A DNA stretch of 64,000 nucleotides from Thozetella sp. PMI_491. Taxonomy: Eukaryota > Ascomycota > Sordariomycetes > Chaetosphaeriales > Chaetosphaeriaceae. Position 1 is the stretch's first letter. The number at the start of each line of letters is the position of its first letter. The notes beneath the pieces are model-generated. The model ran no database searches and was not told the origin of the DNA. It saw nothing but the letters and a program-made list of their open reading frames with translations. The DNA is taken from assembly GCA_021432635.1 (NCBI GenBank), contig MU270023.1:558001-622000 (forward strand), in the 5' to 3' direction. The position numbers and the translations under genes are program-made. This document shows positions 11,443-22,186 of the stretch, in pieces.

Positions 11443-12343
11443 GGCAAGGGAAGCAAAGAGTCGCCGTATTAGAGTTACAGTTAGATAGGTAGTAAGATAA
11501 GATCAAACCTCTGTAAAGCCTTGCGCGGGAGGTGGAGGGGGACAAGGGCGTCGTTTAGAGAGTGCGAAAAAAAAAATCGAGACTGCCGCTTACCTGGGGG
11601 CCATTCTAAGGTCGATTATAGGGTCCTACCTATGCTAATCTGATGCCAAGCCCAAGCCTAGTACTATATGTGATGGCAGCGAATAGGTATATTGGGTGGT
11701 GGCCGCGGATGGCGGTGTGGTATGGTGTGTCGCGCAAGTCCCTAAAAACAGAATCAGAGTCGTGCTTGGCAGTATGCACCGGTGGTAGGGATACGAGAGT
11801 AACGTTGACGGGCGATGAATGCCACTCTGTCGCTGCAGTATTGAGGTACCACATAAAATCACTTCATATGAGGCGCAGGGCTTTTGGACCCCGATGACTC
11901 TTACCGGTCCATACACAATGGATCGCTTAAGTCCGTTTGGCGTGCCTTGGTAGTATGTCAACCAACATAGACAAAAGTGCTATGTAGCCGAGCGGCGCAG
12001 TCCGTATTGCTCAGCCTTGGCGATACGACTGGCCAATTAATCAGGGTAAATGCCCAGCTAGGTTGCAATGACACAGGTTCCAATCTCCAGTCGAAAGATG
12101 ACTCTTCACGATAGGGACATCGTTCATCGAAAAAGATAAATACCATGTGCTAGTCAGCAGCAAAGGGCTTGGACTTGTTTAGCAAGACATAATCATCGAC
12201 ACTCGTTCGGCGCATTGAGCGGCATTGCAGCTACCTTTGCCTCCCTAGACCCACTACTCTCGCTTTAAAATTTGAATTCAAACATCGGCCACAGACAGCA
12301 AGAAAAAAAAATTCAGGGAGACACAGATCCGAGATCGAGCAAA
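11443..12343. other. Intergenic, no gene seen
   Basis: Upstream of the two-TM surface protein. The last part reads as a 5' leader (cgctttaaaatttgaattc near 12260, then an A-rich stretch before the ATG). Overlapping minus-strand ORFs at 11630-11961 look like noise. Confidence 0.4.
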
Positions 12344-13504
12344 ATGCGGTTTTCGGCTCCCCCGCGGGCGCAAATAGCCACGCTGCTGGCTTTTGCCTCT
12401 TTCCGTCCTCTAGTTCACGCCGCGATGTGGACTGTCACCAAATACGTCGAGCCCGTTCCAACAACGGAGACGATGACATACACAATAGGGGGCACGACCA
12501 GTCTTGATTCCTACACATGGACGAGGACGAGGACAGTAAAACCCAGCATCACTCCCACAGCCTCCCCGGTCACAACCTCCACCACAAGCAATGCCTACTT
12601 GGATGTAGCTTATGTCTATGTCTACCTACCGGAAGGCGCCGTGGCAGAGTCTGATCTAGCCCCGACTGCTGCGAAGACCACAGACTCGGGGGACACGACC
12701 ACGGTCTATGTCGAGGATGTATACTTTACAGCACCAGCTTCTTGCCCCACAGCATTCACATACACCAGCCAAACTACACTAGATATTCCTACCGACGTGG
12801 TCGATATGGTAACGCCGACCTCCACAGCAACAACCACCCACGTCTACGGCATTTACTCTACAACCGTGATTGCTTATCTATCTCCCAATGCGGTGCCCAT
12901 CCCAAGCGCCACCCTTAGCTATGACTTCGCATACACGCATTATGTTGCCAAATGCACGAACCCGGCGACTATTTTCAGCAGCAGCGGCGGCGGCGGGAGC
13001 AGCAGCAGCAGCTCCGGAAACGATATTGACGTGTGCACCTGGAGATGGGGGTGCGCACCGCTAAAGACATGGATCATCGTTCTCGCCACTGTTCTGCCGG
13101 GTCTCTTTGTTCTTGGCTTCATCGAATCCTTCTTCTGGTTCCGCGCCCTGATGCGTGGAAGACGCGCATTGCGGTTGGGTACCATCTGCTGGACCTGCAT
13201 CTCTCTGTGGGCGTACTGCATAATCGCCGTCACGCAGGCCCGCAGTCGAGACGACCAGGTCGTGCTAGAGCAGCAGTGGAAGCAGATGAGCGCTGGAACA
13301 CGAGTGAAGCTTTGGCTGAAGTGGGGATTCCGGCACAAGTACCCAGTCGACCTGCTCGGGCCGGAGCCAAAGGCTAATGGCACAGCTCATAAGATGGTGG
13401 CAGAGACGGCACCCCTGCCGACACCAACGCAGCCTGAGAATCAGACACCTGCCAGGGATCTGGAGAGAGGGGAGGGCGCACCGGAGGTGAAGGTATTGCA
13501 TTGA
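12344..13504 (+). CDS. Secretory-pathway surface protein with two membrane segments
   Basis: 386 residues from the ATG at 12344. The reading frame opens upstream at 12272, but the later ATG begins a clear signal peptide (MRFSAPPRAQIATLLAFASF...VHA). The ectodomain is Thr/Ser-rich and likely O-glycosylated (TTETMTYTIGG, TTSTTSNAYLDVAYVYVYLP), with paired cysteines and a poly-Gly/Ser spacer (SSSGGGGSSSSSSGND). It ends at CTWRWGCAPLKTW, followed by two hydrophobic helices (IIVLATVLPGLFVLGFI and TICWTCISLWAYCIIAV). A basic tail (WLKWGFRHKYPVDLLG) follows. The layout suggests a plasma-membrane wall-contact or sensor-like protein. I recognise it only as a conserved fungal architecture, not a named family. 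Confidence 0.75.
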   Translation: MRFSAPPRAQIATLLAFASFRPLVHAAMWTVTKYVEPVPTTETMTYTIGGTTSLDSYTWTRTRTVKPSITPTASPVTTSTTSNAYLDVAYVYVYLPEGAVAESDLAPTAAKTTDSGDTTTVYVEDVYFTAPASCPTAFTYTSQTTLDIPTDVVDMVTPTSTATTTHVYGIYSTTVIAYLSPNAVPIPSATLSYDFAYTHYVAKCTNPATIFSSSGGGGSSSSSSGNDIDVCTWRWGCAPLKTWIIVLATVLPGLFVLGFIESFFWFRALMRGRRALRLGTICWTCISLWAYCIIAVTQARSRDDQVVLEQQWKQMSAGTRVKLWLKWGFRHKYPVDLLGPEPKANGTAHKMVAETAPLPTPTQPENQTPARDLERGEGAPEVKVLH

Positions 13505-14101
13505 TTCGGTCGATTTGTTAAAGCGCATGTTTTCCGTCTATATGTTACATTGGGATAATATTAGAGATACCTCATAGTAAAGTTATTCGGCTTTAAGAGT
13601 CCGGCCTAGTTATAATATCTTAATTACATAATCATATAACTATTGATATTTACATCATTAAATAGTTGAAATAAAGAAAAAGAAAGATGAACTTACTGTA
13701 CACTAATCGTTCGAAGGTGAAGCTTCGACAGAGACAAGCTGTGCCCGACCCTGACATGGCTTTTGTCACTTGTTTTGGTGAGTGCAGGGCGGAGAAACCC
13801 AAAAGTTTAAATATCTATAAATTGTGGCAGCCGAGAAAGTACCTTGCAAGCGGTGGGAGACTTATCGCCAAAAACTCGAAGCCCGAAGTCCGATGCCTAG
13901 GTTGTAGTGAGCGGATATATTAAGGCAAGGCGGAATTTACTATGCTAAGACGGAGAAATACGCGAGACTACTGTATACATCCGAGTCTGACAAGACTGAA
14001 TTTACTTCCTAATAACTACAGCAATCCCCGAACATAGTAAAGCCTTTTATCTATTCTAAGCGACTATTGGTTGGACAACCCAGTATATCTATCCCCCACT
14101 C
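13505..14101. other. Intergenic, no gene seen
   Basis: AT-rich 3' flank shared by two convergent genes. A 78-codon plus-strand ORF (13687-13923) has no coding character. Confidence 0.5.
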
Positions 14102-15082
14102 TTACAGATACGCCTTAAACTGTTCTTGGGTCCAGCTCCACAATGCCTCCTGGAGCTCGCGATTCCTGCTGAGACTTGAGTTCTTGTCGGGCACGCCGAT
14201 GGGACTGTAAAACACTCCAGTCTTCGCATCCTCACTAACAGCAGCCCACTGCGGACCCAGAGCCCCCTTTTCGACAGAGACAGCGAACAAATTGGCTGTG
14301 TTGAGGAAAAGCTTGACAAAGAACCCAGACGCTGAATGACGGAGATCGGTAGCGACGATTCCGGGATGAACACAGACGAACTTGACGTCGGGGTAGCGTC
14401 TGGAATTGGCCGAATTATAGTGAACGTTGGCGATCTTCGAGATACAGTAGCGCGCGCTGGTTTTGCGCCCAGCCATAGTGGTTTTGAATTCATCAAACTT
14501 GTATATGTCTTCCGGGGCCATGGCCTCGGCTCCCGAAGACAGGTTGACAACACGCGTCTGGGGATTTATCTTTGCCGTATGCTGAAGTGCTGGCAAGAGA
14601 AGCTGTGTAAACAACGCTGGGCCCAAGTGATTGGTTCCGAACTGTATCTCATAGCCATCCTTGGTCAGATCCTCTGCAGCCATCATAATTCCCGCATTGT
14701 TAATGAGGATATCCAGTCGACTCTCAGCAGCCATGAATTCCTTGGCCGCAGTCTGGATGCTGGCAAACGAAGATAGGTCTAGGTTGAGGAAGGAAACTGT
14801 TGCGGCTTTGTTGGATGCTTTCAGCTGCTTTATGGCCGCCTCGCTCTTCTGCCTGGAGCGCGCAGCGAGGTAGATGCGTGAAGGGTTGTGCTTGGCAAGT
14901 TGGCGAATCGTCTCAAGGCCTAAGCCGGTGCTACCGCCTGTCACAATGATAACCTGCCCGCTAAGGTCAGGAATGTCCCTGTCAGGGAGGAAGTCGGCGG
15001 TGGTATCGTGCATACTGTCAGGATGATTGCTGAGGTCGGCTCTATCTTGCGTTCCACGAGGAAGCTGCGAAGAGGTAGACAT
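14102..15082 (-). CDS. Short-chain dehydrogenase/reductase (retinol-dehydrogenase/WWOX-like)
   Basis: 326 residues, one exon. NAD(P)-binding Rossmann fold: VTGGSTGLGLE (residues 48-58, TGxxxGxG), AARSRQK after strand 2 (basic, favouring NADP), LDLSS near 101-105, INNAGIM near 127-133. The catalytic set is Ser about 182-183 with Y212-C-I-S-K216. The PGIVATDL segment after strand 6 is typical. The extra 40 N-terminal residues show no signal peptide, so it is probably cytosolic. It reduces or oxidises a small or lipophilic carbonyl compound; substrate not predictable. The 3' end faces the surface-protein gene, and it runs the same way as the peptide transporter upstream, separated by about 380 bases. 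Confidence 0.88.
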   Translation of the reverse strand: MSTSSQLPRGTQDRADLSNHPDSMHDTTADFLPDRDIPDLSGQVIIVTGGSTGLGLETIRQLAKHNPSRIYLAARSRQKSEAAIKQLKASNKAATVSFLNLDLSSFASIQTAAKEFMAAESRLDILINNAGIMMAAEDLTKDGYEIQFGTNHLGPALFTQLLLPALQHTAKINPQTRVVNLSSGAEAMAPEDIYKFDEFKTTMAGRKTSARYCISKIANVHYNSANSRRYPDVKFVCVHPGIVATDLRHSASGFFVKLFLNTANLFAVSVEKGALGPQWAAVSEDAKTGVFYSPIGVPDKNSSLSRNRELQEALWSWTQEQFKAYL

Positions 15083-15464
15083 GTGGTGGTTTAAATAGCA
15101 CCTGAAGAAGGCTGCAGAGCATCGGATTCCTCATATTCGTCTTACCTCCGTGGTCACGGTCGCTAATGATGACCAGGTGTCCAGTCGGTTTGCCACTGCA
15201 TAGTATCGGACTTCTCCCAGTCCGTGTTAGAAAGGGCGAGGCCGTTAATCCCGAATGGACATTAGTCTGGCTAGAGGTTCTTTGCCTGATCTGGGTTATA
15301 ATCTCAAAAAGGTATAGCGTATATTTCCTTGTGTCCACAAAAGGGAGGACTTTTGCAGCGCCAAGGTGCGTGCCTCGGCCTCTTAAAGAACCACTGACAA
15401 CCCTCAGCTTTCTACATCCTCTAGAGCAACACGTTTAACCCGTCTACCTAGTAGATCTCTTGCC
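15083..15464. other. Intergenic, no gene seen
   Basis: Lies between the transporter 3' end and the start of the SDR on the same strand; presumably the SDR promoter. No element recognised. Confidence 0.45.
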
Positions 15465-17316
15465 TTACTCTACTTTGCGGTTCGAATCCACTGCCGTCTC
15501 TGCCGATACATCCAAATTTCCCGCCGGAAGATAATTTAACTCGTCTTCCTGACGGTCAAGTCCTCGCATCTGGAACCAGAAGCAGAAGGCCGCGCAGAAC
15601 GACAAAATTGCCGGAATCGCATAGTTCCATACAAGTAATGGGTCACGAGTCAACGGAACCAAAGCCTGGCCCAGCGCGGCAGCCATGGCATTTGTGAATA
15701 GAGCTAGTGCCTGTATGACAGATCGCATGCTCTTGGGCGCCTTAGCATATGAATATTCGAGGATGGTGATGGTGCCAAGAATCTCGCCCATAGCGATGAG
15801 GAGGTAGGAACCCGCTTGTGCTCCTACATTGATCGGTGCAGGTGCGTCACAAGTGTTTGCGCCGTAGCCACATGGAGACTTCTGGTAGATATGGTACTGC
15901 AAAACCGCCGCCCAAGTCATCGCAGCCGAGCCACAGACAAATGCTGCCGTGATTCTTCTAATTGGAGAGACTCGGACCTTCCTTGCTCGGAGGAATGGAT
16001 ATACCATACGGTCGAAGATTGGAACCAGTATGAGGATGCCCAGAGGATCAATGATGGTCATGAACTCGTTGGGCAAGCCGTGCAGCTCCAGGAGTGCCGC
16101 CTGCGATACGAGATTGTTGTTGATCTGGTTGAAGCAGAGGAGGAAGAGAGGGTACCACGCGAAAACCTTGGCCGCCTTCAGGCATCGGCGAATCTCATCC
16201 ACCCATGCGTCGTCGAAGGTCATCCATTTTGGACGTTGTTCCGGGACAATCGACGAAGGCTTGACGAGGCTCCACCTCGAACGGCCTCGAAGTCCGGCCC
16301 TCAAATTGTGCTTCCAACTGAAGACGACTAGCCGAAAGGCTTTGGCAAAGACGGACGCGTGCGGAGGCGTTCGGTTGTACCTGCGACGGCCCCAAAGCAT
16401 GACAAGTGGGCATAGTAGATAAAGGACTGTCGGGACCAGCCATGCTACCCAGAATCCGGCATACTTTTCGACGTATGGCATTGTAAGAATTCCCAGAAGG
16501 GCTCCCACATTTGTCATGAAATACCATGTCATATAGGCTCTGTTGATTGTCAGGACGGGGTCGTATATTACTTTCTCTCCGGTCGGAAGTATTCGCGTGG
16601 TCAGTCGAGTGTGAGGCAGCTGCTCGACAATCAGGGGTGCGAGGTTCGTCTTGACACCTCCAGTCGAAAGTCCCAGGGTGACAATACCTAGAATGGCAAC
16701 CCCTAAGGATGCCTGACGTTGTGCAATCACCGGAGGAATGGCCGCAATGACGAAAATTATATGTCCTAAGAAGCCGATTGCGATGCAGACGCAAATGGTT
16801 CGGAAGCGGCCCCAGTGGGCGTCGGCGAGGTAGGCTCCCAAGAGGGGCGTGGTGTAGAAAAAGAACTGCTTGAAGAGGCTGATGGCGGATGAAGTGGTTT
16901 GGCCGAATCCGAGGGCGCCAGCCTGGCCGTGAGTTCCACTTGCTCCGGTCGTGGAGCCCGCAGGCAGCGGCCGCTGAATGAAGTTGGTAACTGCAAGGAG
17001 AGGAAGGTTAGCCGATATCGACATTGTAGAGACTTTGGAGGCTCCTACGAATTTGCCCCGTGCCATAGTACGTAAGTCTCTCGCATAGCTCCACGATACC
17101 AATAGAGAAAGCAGTCCAAGAGAGCTGGTAAGGGAGTCTCCTGAGGGTCTTCAGCTCGATGTCCGTTGGAAAATCCTCTTCCACCTCGTGAGGCATTTGA
17201 TCAACTTGGGTTCCCTTCTCATCAGCTTCATTAGAGAACGGCGAGGCTTCAGCCTTTTCCGCGGGGGGCTTCTCCTCAAGCTGCATCTCAGGCTCGGTCC
17301 CGACAAGAACCTTCAT
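15465..17316 (-). CDS. PTR2: Proton-coupled di/tripeptide transporter, POT/PTR2 family
   Basis: Two exons, 17316-17049 and 16990-15465, with intron 16991-17048 (gtagga donor, ggctaac branch, tgcag acceptor); 597 residues. The join gives CERLTYYGTGQILTNFIQRP, the PTR2 signature of helix 1 with the E-R-x-x-Y-Y-G motif used for proton coupling. Further family marks are FFYTTPLLGAYLADAHWGR (the second PTR signature) and about twelve hydrophobic segments. The acidic, hydrophilic N-terminus (residues 1-70) is usual for fungal members. It imports small peptides across the plasma membrane. It is divergent from a Zn2Cys6 regulator across a 756-bp shared upstream region, and a prolyl iminopeptidase follows that regulator. 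Confidence 0.92.
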
Positions 17317-18072
17317 GATGAACGTATGTGTAGTGAGACTTGGCGATTCCTAGTGGTACATGGTGTTATGAATAATGTAAATGACCTACGACCGAGGACA
17401 TTATTTAGTAGAAAGAACGGCGGTCGAAGCCCATCTCCTCAATACTGTGTTGGCATGGTTCGGAAATCTGACCGACAAGGGGCGTGGAGTTTGCTCTCCG
17501 CGCCTAGTTTACGCGTTAGATGATAGTCTAAAGCTACGCTCCAAAACGGATGTCGAACTCCGTAGCGCCTCCAACATCCTTAGCACCCCTTGATTTCCAC
17601 CAGTGCTAATTACGATTTAAATGCAGAGTCTAGCTGAGCCCATGGAGAACCCCTCTAGAGCTCTTGCAAAAGCCTGGGCATTGGGATTTCGCGTCGGTTA
17701 AGAAAAGGTCTAACCTCGTGCCTTATGCAGGGTAATCAATATGTAGTGATTGATATTTTGCGTCGTGCCGGCCTGAGCCCTCGGCGTCAGCTTCCAACCC
17801 CCGCTGCCGTAGTGGCTAGTCCCCAATCTTAACGCTGGTAGCTCGGCGTTAGGCCTATCCACGATAAGGCACCTTAGCTGCATTTTACTGAGCTGTACAC
17901 TTAGTCATCCCACTAAAGAGTGATGGCGCTGGCTTCTTCGGCCTCACACAACTTCACCCCGCATTCTTTTTCGGCCGAGAACGGAAGCTGTGTACCAATC
18001 AACTTAGTCGTGCCTGCACGCTGCACGCGACCCTATAGAGCGTTGGGGAGCGGAACTTTGGCAGGTAAACTC
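17317..18072. promoter_or_regulatory. Shared divergent upstream region of PTR2 and Zn2Cys6 regulator
   Basis: 756 bases separate two genes transcribed away from each other, so both promoters must lie here. No convincing TATA box or paired CGG site was identified by eye. Short ORFs inside it are noise. Confidence 0.5.
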
Positions 18073-20414
18073 ATGGATGCTCAACGCATGCGAATATCGT
18101 AAGTAATGAACTGTGCCTACGATTTTTCAGCCAGATAGACGCTTACTCTTGGACGACCCAGGTGTCGGCAATGCCAGCTTCGCAAGGTGAGTGCCGAATG
18201 TCGATTCTTGACCGCGGAAGAGTAGCATGCTGAAGAGTAGAGTGCACCAGTTGAAATGCACCAGAGTCCGCCCCTGTGGTAGCTGCGTGGCCAGCGGTAG
18301 CGAGTGCGTCTTTCGAGATGACGATACTAGGAGACGTCCAGTGAGCCGTAGCTATGTTGCCGCACTAGAAGAGCGCATCGCTTCCTACGAGACGATGCTT
18401 CGCAACTTGCAGACAGCCAGCCCGGATCAAAGAGAGAATATTTTAAACCTCGCTGGAACCGAAAACCCTCCCCTCCCTCCTCGAACCCAGCCGTCGCCTG
18501 TCGATCCGGTTTTTGACTACACTGGATCCTCGCGGCTCTCGACTCTATCATTGCAGCCCGGACCCCAAGGTGACATGGCGTGGTCCCGTTCTGCAACCAT
18601 CCACTAGATTTTGACCATGTCGCAGGGTGTCTCTCGTTCTACGGACCAACCAGCATATATCAAAAAGACTGTATTACGGCAAGGCATGCGGGCAGTAGTT
18701 ACGGCCAATCTGAACGTCGATTTGAGCAGTGGCAAGACTTTCGATTGTCTCGAACGCTAAACGTTCGGGAGTCCACTATTCACGCGGGACTGTCGAGAGC
18801 TTTTTCTTACCTTGGATCTGAATGCTCATTCATCAATCAGCGATTATTTGCGGAAGACTTGTTCAATAATCGACACGGCAACAAGTATTGGTCTTATCCA
18901 CTCTTATACGCGCTTTGCTCCCGAGGGGCGCGCCTGGGTGCGGATCCAAACGACGCGAAGGACGCAGATTCTCTCGCTCGCTGCGCGAATGAAATGCTGA
19001 GTATCAGCTCCCTCGATATCCCTCACGTCACAGTAATACAGTCGCTTTTGAGTCTCTCGTTTGTGGAGCTGGGCTCAGCCAACCACGTCAAGGGATGGAT
19101 GTTGTCCGGTATGCCGATATAGCACCTACAGACAGTAAGATGAGCTTACTTACTAGGTGGTCTAGGCATGGCATTCCGCATGGCACAGGATCTGGGACTT
19201 CACCAGGATCCCAGATTTCTCATCGATGAGGATCGAACCATTAGTGTGGTAGAAGATGCTCATTTGCGGAGACAGGTCTACTGGGGTTGTTATATAACGG
19301 ACAAGTGCGCTTCCTCTGCGATGGCTCTGCGCTTTACTGACAATCTCTAGGATGATAAGCTTGTACTTTGGTCGGCCGACGATGTTACATGAGGTGGACG
19401 CTGCTGTTGATCCCATAGATCTATCCACATGGTACGTTCATCCAAGATCCCAAGGTCTTGTCGGCGGTCTCTAATGAGTATCGACAGGCCAGTTGCTCAA
19501 ATCGAGGAGATATTCGACCCATTTGGACAGATCATTCCGGATCTCCGTATTCCTGACGAAAAGTTCGCGCTATCGGTTCTTTGCCACCTAGTAGAGTTGA
19601 GCAAGATCATCGAATCTGTCATGTCCCGGGTTTTCTCGACCAAGCTGATCAAAACTCCTCGTAAAGAGCTTGTTCTGGGTCGCATTGCTAGCGTCGAAGA
19701 GCTGAATGTGCGATTATTTCGTTGGCAATCTGCCATACCCGAGGATCTCGCTTGGAACCAGTGGACACCTAGTACCCAAGGTCTATCACCTCAGGCAGCT
19801 ATTATGCAGTAAGTGCAAGGAGCCTTGAAAAAAATGGCATCTCGCAAACTATATATTCTCATTTCGGGCGGGCTATGACTGACTTATTCAGTGCATTGTA
19901 CCACAGCACCCTGATATCGTTGAACCGTCATTTCATCCGTCCTACGCCTGGCTTTGCTCGAAGGAGCCAATCCAGAGAAATCTGTGTCGCATCAGCCGAG
20001 AGCATCATAGCTATAATTCGGCAGTACCGCGCACAGCACGAGCTGTCAACCGCTCCTCTTACGCTCGTCTACAGCGTGGTGATGGCAGCAACGGCAGTGT
20101 CTTTCGCGCTGGATACCACGCCGTCAAACCAAACGCCCCCGTCTGAATACGAGACGCACATGAAATTTCTACTCAAGTCCCTCAAAGAACTTTCTGCGGT
20201 TTACCCGGTCGCGGGAGACGCCAGCGCTAGGCTGGAAGCAACGTTGACCTCCAAGTCGCATCCGGAGCCAGGACTAGAACACGAGATGGTGCCAGAAGAT
20301 GGTGGAAAAGAGGATGACCTCGAACTGTTGTTTGAATGGACAAGCTGGCATACCTCTCCGGGTATCTTGGCGGGTGTAGATGAGCTCGAAGAGCTCGCGG
20401 CGGAGGCTGGATAA
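18073..20414 (+). CDS. Zn2Cys6 transcription factor with fungal-specific middle domain
   Basis: Eight exons rebuilt: 18073-18098, 18162-18186, 18251-18569, 18626-19108, 19157-19304, 19351-19431, 19488-19808, 19892-20414; 641 residues. All introns are GT-AG, 46-83 nt. The first three exons assemble the zinc cluster: MDAQRMRISCRQC, then QLRKLKC, then TRVRPCGSCVASGSEC (spacing C-x2-C-x6-C-x5-C-x2-C-x6-C). A linker/dimerisation helix (VAALEERIASYETMLRNLQ) follows. The middle homology domain begins FYGPTSIYQ and includes SGGLGMAFRMAQDLGLH and TDKMISLYFGRP. The C-terminus is acidic (DDLELLFEW). A nuclear DNA-binding regulator, probably of the adjacent peptide-use genes; that target is inferred from position only. 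Confidence 0.93.
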
Positions 20415-20763
20415 TACATTCGGGATAGTTAGGGAATCTGTTGGGATGGCTAAAGAAAATGTTTGGGATAGGGATGATGCCCACCTACCGATAATTTAGC
20501 GAATAGCCTAGATATCCTAGGCCCGGTGTGATAAACGGTAGCGAGCATATTACGAATGTCCTTTCTAGGTCATGGTCTCACCTGCACATGCTAAGTTGGG
20601 ACTTTTGATGGTGGGTCGCGGAGTTCCAACTCCGCCAATCGTACGGTGTACACTGAGCGGGGCTAGGGAATACCTCCGATTGCGTCGATGCAGCAGCTAC
20701 TTGAACGCCTCCCTTGAACAAGAACCCAAATCTTGGCATTTAGGTATTGACAAACAGTTCGAG
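20415..20763. other. Intergenic, promoter of the prolyl iminopeptidase
   Basis: Gap between two plus-strand genes. In-frame codons extend upstream of the chosen iminopeptidase start to 20572, but the extra residues do not match the family. Confidence 0.45.
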
Positions 20764-21985
20764 ATGTCAGCCAAAGATACTACTTCCCTCACCAGTGGTT
20801 ACGACCACGCTCCGCCGTTTGATTCGGGCCACCTTGCAGTGAGCGACCTGCACAAAGTGTACTACGAACAGTATGGCAAATTGGGTGGCAAACCAGGTCA
20901 GGCTAGCCCCTCTACCATCTTTACCGTGAGAAACGACAACGCCAGGACGCATCTAAGGTACCGACCTATTTGCTGATATCTGCGAATTTTCGTTCGTAGT
21001 GATATTCCTTCACGGCGGGCCTGGAGGCCGCACGTCTAAAGGCAACACGGTCTACTTCGATCCCGCTGTCTACCGCGTCGTCCTGCTCGACCAACGAGGC
21101 GCTGGCAAGTCGACACCCCTCGGTGAGCTGCGAGAGAACACGTCGCAGCTGCTTGTGGCCGACATTGAGGTACTGCGCAAGCACTTGGACGTTCCAAAAT
21201 GGCACGTCGTCTTTGGCGGCTCGTGGGGCTCGACGCTTGCCCTACTCTACGCCCAGACTTATCCTGAAGTGGTGGGATCCCTTGTGCTACGAGGAATCAC
21301 TACCGCTCGCAAGTCGGAGCTAGCCTTCCACAGAGGAAGTAACGGTGTAAGCCGTCTCTACCCAGACGCGTACGATACATACAGCAACTACCTCCCTGTC
21401 AACGAGAGGGGTGATCCCTATGCAGGGTACTATCGCCGATTGACGTCGGACAATATTCAAGAGCAAATCGAAGCGGCGAAAAACTGGAACCGGTGGGATC
21501 TTACTCGAAGCTCCGTAGACGTCGATCCCCAGTCATTTTCCAAGCTGGACGATGAATCCTGGTCGTTGACGCACGCAAGACTGGAATGCCATTATTACGC
21601 GCATGGAGCCTTCCTGGAGGAGGGACAGCTTCTGAAAAAGGAGAACATCGATCGTATCAGACACATACCAGGTTGGCTATGTTTCCTCCCCTATTGACCA
21701 ACCTCTGCGGCTAAGCACCTTCGGCGTTGCGCCGAAACAGCCAGCATCATACAAGGACGCTTTGATACCGTGACCACCCCTCAAACAGCCTGGGATCTGC
21801 ACAATGCATGGCCAGAGACCAAGCTGTACTGGATCCCGATGGCTGGTCACAGTGCCTCCGTAAGTCATCCCATGGTGGCATTAGTTATAAAATTTGTGTG
21901 TGACGCTGATTTGGTCGTACAACCGTAGGAGCCCGGCATTCACAGAAAATTGGTCGAGGTGTGTGACGAATATGCCCAAATATAG
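20764..21985 (+). CDS. Prolyl iminopeptidase (alpha/beta hydrolase, peptidase S33)
   Basis: Four exons: 20764-20896, 21000-21671, 21741-21859, 21929-21985; 326 residues, near the usual family length. Splicing restores GKPVIFLHGGPGG (oxyanion loop), RHIPASIIQGRFDTVTTP and AGHSASEPGIHRKLVE. The catalytic triad reads Ser in GGSWGS, Asp in GRFDTV and His in AGHSA. DQRGAGKS and LRGI are further S33 signatures. It removes N-terminal proline (and sometimes other residues) from peptides in the cytosol, with no signal peptide. Start chosen at MSAKDTTS because GYDHAPPFDSGHL is the normal N-terminus. It lies 350 bases downstream of the Zn2Cys6 gene on the same strand, with a peptide transporter beyond it, which fits peptide scavenging. 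Confidence 0.93.
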
Positions 21986-22186
21986 CGTCAAACACAATGT
22001 TCCTGGGTGTCTCTTCCGATCAAGATTTACATCTTCCGGGAGGTCCACGGTGCGGGCAAGAGCACAATGTGCTCTTGGATATATACCTGGGCGTAAATTA
22101 AATCGTAACTGCAGAACCGAGATATATAGTGTACTCTATTAAAGAATACCGCAGGAAACTCAGATTGTGGATACAATGGCCACACT

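Noticed and set aside
12940-13383. 147-codon minus-strand ORF
   Set aside because: Antisense to the two-TM surface protein.
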